DNA of 64,000 nt from NCBI GenBank assembly GCA_015832175.1, contig WJXW01000017.1, positions 744,001-808,000 of the forward strand, read 5' to 3'. Each line of letters starts with the position of its first letter. The first letter of the stretch is position 1. The notes beneath the pieces were generated by a model. The model was not told the origin of the DNA. It made no database searches and worked only from the letters and a program-made list of their open reading frames with translations. A program made the position numbers and the translations under genes. This DNA comes from Paraphaeosphaeria minitans (lineage: Eukaryota > Ascomycota > Dothideomycetes > Pleosporales > Didymosphaeriaceae). Below are positions 55,988 to 64,000 of this stretch, piece by piece.

Positions 55988-58091
55988 CCGCAAAAAGGGG
56001 GTGGTGCTCATGGTGTATATGGACGGTTTATAGAGGAACAATGTGAATACATTCTTTCTTGATAGCTACCCTGGGTATTTTACCGTTCGGGTGGAGCAGT
56101 CGCTCCATTTTTCAGTGTTCTCATTAGGAGGGGGGCTGACTGCGCTGTCAAAATCATGCCGTAACGCAAATGAATTAGCTTTTCCATATGTGTGATCTAC
56201 GCAGCTCTCGATGCGATCTGGTCTGAATTGTCGGAGACCTAGAATCGCCTCAATCACCCCGGGATCTTCCAGCAAAGTAACGAGCGGGGTGATTCGCCGT
56301 ATGTATATATCACTAAGAGAGCAGCAAGCTTACTTCCATAATAAGATTTTGCATGGCTGAATATTTCCATCTCATATACCAGCAAATGAGGTGATTTCAA
56401 CCTCTGAAGGCGGCTTAAGTGTAGTTTTCCGTGTGAACTTGACGTCACGTGATCACGCTTATATCACTTTTGTCCCAGTGCACTGGATGTGGTGAAACTT
56501 TCAGACATGCTCCTCTAGGTATATACCCCCATTTTGCCCAATGATACTTGAACTGTAGATCGAAAACTTGATCTGAAAAAGCACCATCTAGTATTTAATC
56601 GCCCTATGGAATCGAGATCGTCACGGACTTGTTCTCCGGAAGATTCTTCTCATGCGAAGACTCGTTCACAATCTACATTGAAGACGTAGCAGAGATTCAT
56701 AGAAAGGCTAACAATGTCAGCGCTTTCTTAAGAGCCGATTGAGAGTGGCGCTGGTCATACTATATTTAGGGTACTGATGGTTCAAGTCTTGCGAGGAATG
56801 GTGCATCAAGGCTGGTATATCTAATCGATATATTGGAGATGAACCTTGCTGACGATACATTTGCAATGCGGATTAGATCTTTTTCGCTTGGGATGGGCAC
56901 CTCGATGCCCACATTCAAGTCGTCTATGCAGGCAGAGTCCTAGCCATCTACTATCAAGCTCGCTAACCAACTGCCTAAAAACATACGGCTAATACATTAG
57001 GCAAGAGATATGGATTTTCATCGTACGACAGAGACTTCCTACATTCTAACCATACGTGAGGATTCAAACGGTTCTTTCTTCGCGTAGTATTTCCAACGGT
57101 GAAGCAATAGCGTGCAAGTCCAATATTCTTGGTTGTACCTACATATTGGCCTGCTATAATTTGAGAGGGCTACTGAAGATGTGTACGGCCAGCTTCGACT
57201 TCTACCAGGTTTCTATGCAGGGCCGTTAGTGCGTGTACAGGTTCATAGTCCATCTTTACCGGGGTCGTATGCAGGGTCAATACGCGTATGCAGGCCCTAA
57301 ATAGCTCCGAGAAAGACCCCTGAGATCCACAGCCTGCTCGCACTCTCATCCACCTACTTTGACGTACATAGTACATTTCCTCCGACGCTCCTCATTCTTC
57401 TATTCTCATGTCCGCGCAAGCACTGAGTCTCAGGCTCGACCCGCTCACACTTGTGATACGCGATACGCCTACCGTTCAAATGCTCAGCCCCAACTCACGT
57501 CCACATCGCAAGCGCCCCCAGCCCCCATAATCTCCAAAAAGCTCTTTGCAGCGCTGCAATCTCACCTCCAAACAACCTATCCATCTGAAAAAAACACAAT
57601 GTACCTAGCAAACTTTACTACCGCAACTACTATTCTTAAAACACGGGGAAGAGAAGCTGTGAATGTGACCTAAACGCTAGACCGAAGCAATGCCACTAAA
57701 ACCCAAACGTTGGAAACTAGCGCGTCTGTACGGTCATTTGCGACGACGGATCTCGACTATCTGGTCAATTCGGGATGAGCAGTCACGAGGCCTAGAGCTA
57801 CGGTAGCAGAATCGAGGGTCTAGACGTGTGTACGCCAGGACCTCATCTACGCGGCAGAGATGTCGCTGCACCCACGCTCTTTGGCAACGCCCGAAAAACC
57901 AGAAAGGAAAAAAAAAGATAACACCTAGCAAAAGCCAAAGCAGGCCTCTGCATATCGCAACATTGGAATAGTCAGCGCTTCTCTGACTGATCGAAGGTCG
58001 CTCTCTACGGGACCACGAGATATACTAAAGATTGTGGCCTGGCTGGGTGTATATACGTTGTCTAAATCGCGTGCAAAATGAAACGTGCGAA

Positions 58092-58129
<38 letters not shown>

Positions 58130-58528
58130 CTTGTAGCTCTGTGGCGCTTTCCCACGTATAGCCTGTGCAAGTCTCTATGCAATTCGCTCTCTAGCGTGGC
58201 TAAGAAGAAGTGGAAGGGTAGTTACCTGCGTGTTAAGGTATACGAAAGCGCCTACCCTATAACTGTGTTACTGGCCGCTGGCTTATTCGCCCGACTTGCG
58301 TATGGCTAAGTACACAAGATTATTTGGTCATTTATCTAGAGCGTTGGTGGTGGAAATAAGATCCATAGTACTCTTAGCGTGACTGACAACTACTATTACA
58401 TTAGTAACATCGACACTTACTATAACGTACATGTACTCTTCGCATGTACCCCAAAACCGATCCTCCAACTCCGCGCTGAACTGTAGATGAAGAACGACCT
58501 AAACTCGTATACAAAAGCACATCCCTCA
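55988..58528. other. Long gene-free, AT-rich region
   Basis: 2.5 kb. Only short frames. A possible protein-like scrap lies at about 56600-56743 (GIEIVTDLFSGRFFSCEDSF then YIEDVAEIHRKANN), too short to call. Contains the (GA)n run at 58090-58129. No RNA gene is seen. Confidence 0.4.
58090..58129. repeat. Dinucleotide microsatellite (GA)n, interrupted
   Basis: About 19 GA units with one AAAG interruption. Confidence 0.95.
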
Positions 58529-60754
58529 TCACCAATTGATATCCGCTAAGGCCGTTCTTAGCACATCCGTCCGCGTCTTCTGCACTTCCGGCGCGCTGAC
58601 CATATCCAGGATGACCAGGCAGTGCTTCGAGTCTTCTCGGGCCGCAGTGAGCAGGGGATCGCTGGCGGGGCTCATGCCTGTGTCTTCGACCGAGAGGGCC
58701 TTCTCTTGCGCACCGAGCATACGTGCCATGAGGAGCTATTTTCGTCGGCTATGAGCAACTACAGGAAAAGAAGATATGCTTACAGCTTCTTCAAATGCGC
58801 GATGCTGGAACACCCACCACACGCCCGCATCGATGCGAAGGTACTCCCAGAAATGGAAAAAAGCGAGCAGTGCGTTGCGGGCGGCTTCCAGCGCGCCGCG
58901 GATGTCACACGATACGCCTCCAGCTTCGTACTCGTCGGCTTGGATTACCATGACGCAATGCCAGTAATTGCTTCTCAGGAACAGATTCTGCCTCAAGAGA
59001 CGCAAGTTGCTCGCCAAATCTTGAATGGCGCTATCTTCAGAGGTAGTCAAAAGAGGAGGGAAGGAGTTGAGAAGCTGATGATATTCGTTGACGAGGTCTG
59101 TCTTCCCTTGGGCAGACCTGATGATGGGACTTCCGAGGGAGCGGGGATTGCACACGGTGCGTTGGACGAGGTTGGCCATGTGCCACATGGACCGAATGTA
59201 CTGGCGGTCTTGCAATTCGTACGTGGGGAAGATGTCGGTCACTTGGGCGATATTGCTGATGCTCATTGGGTTGACAGATGTACCGTTGGAGGCGGAGCCG
59301 TTGCTTGTCGCTAAGTAGTCACCTAGCTCATCTGTGAGCGACTCAACACGCACATCCGAGAATGTTGCTGTGGGAGGAAGCTTGAGTAAGACAGTCAGGA
59401 ATGTATCTTGGAAGAAAACAGCTTGCCACAATTTTCTTCGCTGCTGCTTGTCGCTCAGTGAGCATCTCGGGGCGATGATATCCGGGTCGCGGTGGAGGCC
59501 CATCGCGTACGACTGCCGTATGAGAACGCCGCCAAAGGCCCAGGCATCTGAAGCGTGGTTATCGTTCATCAAGAAGTAGCATATCAGAACCATTGCTTGG
59601 AGTGTTCGGACGGATGTCCTACTCAGATACGAAGACAGGCGCAGTGCTTGTTGGGAGGCAGAGACATAGAACTCGGCGATCTCGGAGCGCTTGTGATCCG
59701 TGGGTGGGCCTATGAATTGGGTAGCCATGGCGTAGACGACGAAGTGAAGAGCGAGAAGCACCGGGTCGGCAGCCTGCTTCTCGGCGTGAGGCAGCGACCA
59801 GAAGCGGTCATAGTCGGCGTAGAAGTTCCGACGGTGGACCATGGGATAGACAGGGTCGACGGCATCGAAGTACTTTGCGACCAGGATGTCGGCCTGGTCT
59901 TTGGCTGGCAAGACACCAATCACTTCAGCGAGTCCTCCCCGGCTGGTCCAGTAGTTGGCGAAGGGGTGGTCAGAGCCGAGCCCAAAGAAGGGAGATGCCG
60001 TGTGGTTAGAGAAGGGGATGTTGGAGAGCAGGAAGGGCGACGAGCCGGTGGAAGACAGCGAGACACTGCGGTACTGGGCTCTTGGCGCGGGCGTGGGAGG
60101 AACAGTGTGGGGTGCAGGGGGGTGGGTGTGGGTGTGGGCATCGGCAGGAAGCTGTGGGCCGGGTCAGGCAAGTCACCAACGAAGCATCCGGGGCGGGTGG
60201 AGGCGAGGCGCGGCGGAGCGGCGGTCACGGTGGGGATGTGGTGAGATGCAAGGGCGGGAATAAGAAAGGGTTACCTGGATGGGCAGCGCTTGCGTATCGA
60301 TGGCCAGGGCTGGCACTGGCTTGTTGCTTGTTGCCCTCTTCGCGCGCCCGACATGGCGCGCAGGACCGCTATGGATCAGTTAGCATAGACGACGGGCTTG
60401 GAGGCCGGGTAGGTAGAATATCGGCTCACTCTGTGGTCGCGATGAGATTCGCGACGTCGGAATACTTGCAGGACGACTGGCGCTTCATGCACGCAAGACA
60501 GCCAGGCCTCCCGCGGTCGCACTGGGACGTTCAACGTTGGTTGGCGAGCTGCTCAATGCATGTGACGTGCGACTCACCTTGGTCTTGCGCTCGACGCATT
60601 CCCCGCAGCTCAGCGTCGGCTTGTTGCGCTTCTGCTTCTTCCTGGGCGGCGTTGGCGTCGGGGACGAGGCATCGTCGCGCAGCTCGGGCTTTGGCTTTGG
60701 CTTTGGCATGGACATGAGCCTGGGTATGGGTATGGGCCGCGCCTCTGCATCCAT
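58529..60754 (-). CDS. Zn2Cys6 transcription factor with fungal_trans domain
   Basis: Five exons on the minus strand (60754-60578, 60521-60430, 60368-60275, 60151-58784, 58735-58529) close in phase and give 645 aa. A Pro/Lys-rich start (MDAEARPIPIPRLMSMPKPK, nuclear-localisation-like PRKKQKR) precedes the zinc cluster. The cluster is CGECVERKTKC ... GCLAC ... SSC, spacing C-x2-C-x6-C-x6-C-x2-C-x6-C, split by intron 1 after ERKTK. The middle homology region runs from KYFDAVDPVYPMVHRRNFYA through FGGVLIRQSYAMGLHRDPDI to RRKLWQAVFFQDTFLTVLL. The protein ends EVQKTRTDVLRTALADINW. The third intron (60274-60152, 123 nt) is longer than usual. No neighbour suggests a target; the nearest enzyme gene is GH7, 2.5 kb downstream. 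Confidence 0.88.
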
Positions 60755-61186
60755 GGTGCCCCGTCGTGCGGCGTCTGGTTTGCTGTCAAGGCTTGTGCAT
60801 CATGGCATGGCGAAGTTTAACGAGCGGCGGGTGTTGCACGATCGGGAATAAGAGAGATGGGTAACGGTCGAGGTTGTCTCCAAGACTCCACCGCGTAGAT
60901 TTGAAGCCCCGGAGCCGAGGCGGGGAAGGCTAACCTCGTACGTAGTTAGCGCCGCCGTGACAGGCCCCGCTCCAGCCCAGAGACGTCACTGCTCCACCAT
61001 CACGACAGCTAGATGGGCAAGATAGGTAGACACGACGAGAACGTAATTCAGCAGTGTGCGAGAGGAGCAGTGCCCGAATGAATGCTTCTCTCCATGTGTC
61101 CAGCCAGCTTCATCTTTGTATCCTTGGTCCTTGATCATCCACCAAACCTTCCCTCATCCACCAAACCACCGTCAGAAGACACCACC

Positions 61187-61343
61187 ACCATCCACTGCTT
61201 TCACCAGACAGCTTTGAAGAGAGGCCTAGGCAGGCACCATCCACCGCTTTCACCAGACAGACCCAAAGAGAGACCTGAGCAGGCACCATCCACCGCTTTC
61301 ACCAGACAGATCCAAAGAGAGACCTGAGCAGGCACCATCCACC
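61187..61343. repeat. 49-bp minisatellite, about 3.2 copies
   Basis: Units starting accatccac begin at 61187, 61236, 61285 and (partial) 61334, an exact 49-bp period. Copies 2 and 3 are nearly identical; copy 1 differs at several positions. Confidence 0.95.
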
Positions 61344-61989
61344 ACCAACAGGCTTCAAGAGGACCCCAAACCCCACCCTCTTAGTGCAATGCAGGTAGGC
61401 CAGGCACGAAGCCCTCAATTCCACACGGCCTGCATCCCAACTAAGCGCGGCTTCGTCCGGCTGTCATTGACCTCCGTCACAATGCAGGTGCTAAAGGCAC
61501 TCTACCGAGGACGCCTGTTTCCCGTCCCTTTACTAAGCCCAAGGCTGTTCAGGAAGGACAGTACTAGGGCCAGCTCGGCGGCAACCATCCTTAACCCACG
61601 CGGCTACCCTGACTCCCACCACAGGAGACGGACCGGAAGAAGGACAGCGACCTGGCGAGGCGAGGCAGCAGGCACTGCATGTGATCCTCCTCTTTGACCA
61701 AAAGGGGCTGTTCTGTCCTTGACCAGACTCCAAGGAGCGCCAGACAGAGTGCAGCTTCCACCACCACTTTTCGCCGGTGCAGGTTTGTCGATCGAGGCCT
61801 CCCACCAAGCTGCACGCTGGTAGCCTTGTTCCAATTGACTTTGTCGACGCGGATCCGAAGCGACACGTCTGTCGATGTCCAGAAGATATAGAGATGCTCG
61901 AAGCTCAGGACCGGAGCGAAGTGGATGTTGACAATGGCTCCCTGTGTCATGGTGTGGACAAGACGAAGTGGACAAGTTGAAGTGATGAT

Positions 61990-62070
61990 GCCATGTCAAG
62001 GTAGTGAAGCCATGTCAAGGTAGTGAAGCCATGTCAAGGTAGTGAAGCCATGTCAAGGTAGTGAAGCCAT
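61990..62070. repeat. 19-bp tandem repeat, four full copies
   Basis: gccatgtcaaggtagtgaa repeats exactly from 61990, 62009, 62028 and 62047. A degenerate fifth copy (gccatggcaacg) follows at 62066. Confidence 0.97.
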
Positions 62071-64000
62071 GGCAACGTGAGTGGCAGGCGGCGTAATGTC
62101 AACCAGTGAAGGTTGATGCGACAAGTCGTTGTGATGCTGACAAGTCAAGGCAGTGATGACATGTCGATGCGATGCGATGTTGTGACATGACATCAAGGTC
62201 CTGTGTATGTTAGTGAAGCGCATGGGCGAGGGACGAGTGTTCCAACAAACCAATGCGAGCTTCGAGCGGGGCATGCACAGGTGAGACATGGTCTGTGCTT
62301 AAGCAATGCGTGCCGATGTTGATTGAGGTGAACAGGCGATGCGCCAAAGGCAAGAATATAACAAATTCATACGACCAGAAGGCAAGGCTGTGAGAAGTCA
62401 AAGCTGAGTGGAGAGAAGAAGTGAGGGAAGCAGGCGACGGGCGCGCTTTTATACTCTGCGGGGAGCACGCCAAGGTCTGGCACAGACCACGTCACGTGTA
62501 GGCGCAGGTTGGTTATCTGGGAGCCGTCTTCACCTGCAAACACGCTTCTGGAACTTTCTCCGCCTTTAGAAAGCGCAGGAAGCCGCTAAAAGTTGTTTGA
62601 CGCTCGGGTGAAGGCGGTTAATATCGCACTTGAGCGGCAGCGCAGGCGCAGGCCGCCGGTAACTCTCACCTTCACTGGCAGCTTCCGAGCGCTACAGTAC
62701 AGAGTAAACGCTGCGCCTGCTATCTGAGACTCTATCTAGAGCGTTTGGTGTCGCAATTGAGGTGGGTGGCTTGGGCGGGCAGCTGTTGACTCTCCCTTTC
62801 ACCCTTGGCCAGGGAAACGGCAAGGAAAGTACGCAAGGCCGTAACCACGCTGGCTTGTTTGCTTGGATATGGGACAGGAGGAACAGCTACGGTAGCCATG
62901 TAATCGAATCCAAGGCACACCAAGAGTTGCGCCTTCCCCTACAAGGTTCTCTTCTTCATTCATGAGCTCACAGAGTAACTACGAGTCTCGCAATCGAACT
63001 AGGAAAGCAACGGCATTATAACATGGGACACAGAGAATGGAGCTTATGTGAAGGCGAGGGCTTTCACTCACTCGGACTTGGGGAGATATATCGTGACCCC
63101 GACACAGGCGCCACAGAGCAGGAAACAAAAGCGGAACGAACGTTTCCGCGCACGAGAAGGAATTTAGAGCAGATCAGATTCTGTGGATGATCCTCATAAC
63201 GATATAGCAACAGAGCCTTGGTTTCCATTCACGTCCCAATTCAAGCTTGATCTACCAATGCCGATGTATGTATAACAGCTTTAGAACGTCTGGATCTGTA
63301 TCGAAGTACCCAGAGGTAAACACATAATTACACCGCTCATTCGTCGCCCTAACATCGGCTTTGAAGAGGCACATCACTGAGCCAGGCTTCACCACATGCA
63401 TTATTCTTTCACAGTGGCATCAACAACATGGTCCACATCCTTCCCAACGTCAACATGGAAGAGAGCTCTTCCAGCGCCCTTCCAGACCCTCCCTTCGCCT
63501 TTGCCTTCTGCAAACGATCTTCGCCATCCTCGCCTGCATAATGGGATGCTTGACGTGTTGGATTGCGTGGTTGCGGAACCGCCCGTGTCACCCACATCGC
63601 CCATCGCAACAAGCGCGGGAAGGGTATGTTCATGAATTGGAAGCGATGTGCGAGTTCGTTTACAAACTTGAAGCGTAATGTTACATGTTGTACATCCGAT
63701 TTCAGTCGCCCCCAATACACGATCAATAGCATATGCAGCAATACCCGAGAACTCTCAAGGCTACTTCATGAGATGTACATACCCCTTGTACGACGAGTCG
63801 CTTCGCTTTCAATCTTTGTGTTGATATTGAGTGACGTATCTAAGTGCGTTATACTATACAGCCGTAAATACTCAGTTCATTTGTGTCCCGATATCCTTCC
63901 CACGTTTACTACCCAGCCCAACGTATTTCCCAAAGTCAATGACAATTTGCATATCGCATTCCGAATCCATTCATGCAAGCAGCCACCCTTGATGCAATTT

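Larger units (their letters stand above)
60755..64000. other. Gene-free right end with minisatellites
   Basis: 3.2 kb without a supported gene on either strand. It has two tandem arrays (61187-61343 and 61990-62070) and many short frames. The texture suggests a long intergenic or repeat-derived region. No telomere repeat, rRNA or tRNA is seen. Confidence 0.5.

Noticed and set aside
1..64000. Search for a secondary-metabolite cluster, CRISPR array, rRNA, or intact transposase/reverse transcriptase.
   Set aside because: No PKS, NRPS, terpene synthase, regular spacer array, ribosomal RNA or transposon protein motifs were seen in any frame.

Overview
The window comes from a filamentous ascomycete nuclear genome. 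The evidence is short GT-AG introns (mostly 40-75 nt) with CTAAC/CTGAC-like branch points, fungal-type elongation factor 3, two Zn2Cys6 regulators, fungal lysine biosynthesis, GH7 and GH51 plant-cell-wall enzymes, WSC and CBM18 domains. The gene set fits a plant-associated Dothideomycete, perhaps Pleosporales; that placement is inference. Exon models were built by hand from reading frame, splice consensus and family conservation. Every model called intact closes in phase.

Layout. 1-5.2 kb: the 3' part of a probable Rrn5-like Pol I factor, a secreted M28 peptidase, and a decayed WSC-domain gene. 5.7-13.4 kb: a full-length ABCB drug transporter facing away from a Zn2Cys6 regulator across a 0.7 kb shared promoter. 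13.9-17.2 kb: a RING-YEATS protein, then a TauD-like dioxygenase with a repeat-bearing tail and a second TauD fragment. 17.2-19.6 kb: mostly empty. 19.6-23.1 kb: EF3. 24.2-24.8 kb: a chitin-binding relic. 25-28.7 kb: two unrecognised genes. 29-33 kb: a GH51 arabinofuranosidase divergent from an MFS sugar transporter, a likely arabinose-use pair. 34.5-35.8 kb: a subtilase with an altered oxyanion residue. 37.2-38.6 kb: peroxisomal 3-ketoacyl-CoA thiolase with an N-terminal PTS2. 39-43.6 kb: a GST pseudogene, a CCCH/zinc-knuckle protein, a decayed unknown gene and a tRNA-like element. 44.4-51.4 kb: saccharopine dehydrogenase divergent from a SulP/STAS transporter, then a JEN1-like carboxylate permease. 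51.6-56 kb: weak or fragmentary genes and a GH7 endoglucanase. 58.5-60.8 kb: a second Zn2Cys6 regulator. 60.9-64 kb: gene-free sequence with two minisatellites.

Housekeeping genes (EF3, thiolase, LYS1-like) are interspersed with degradative and transport genes and with AT-richer stretches holding pseudogenes. There is no single large cluster. The observations most worth following are the RING-YEATS fusion, the TauD-like protein with a substituted metal ligand and a three-copy tail motif, the subtilase lacking its oxyanion Asn, and the several genes caught in decay.
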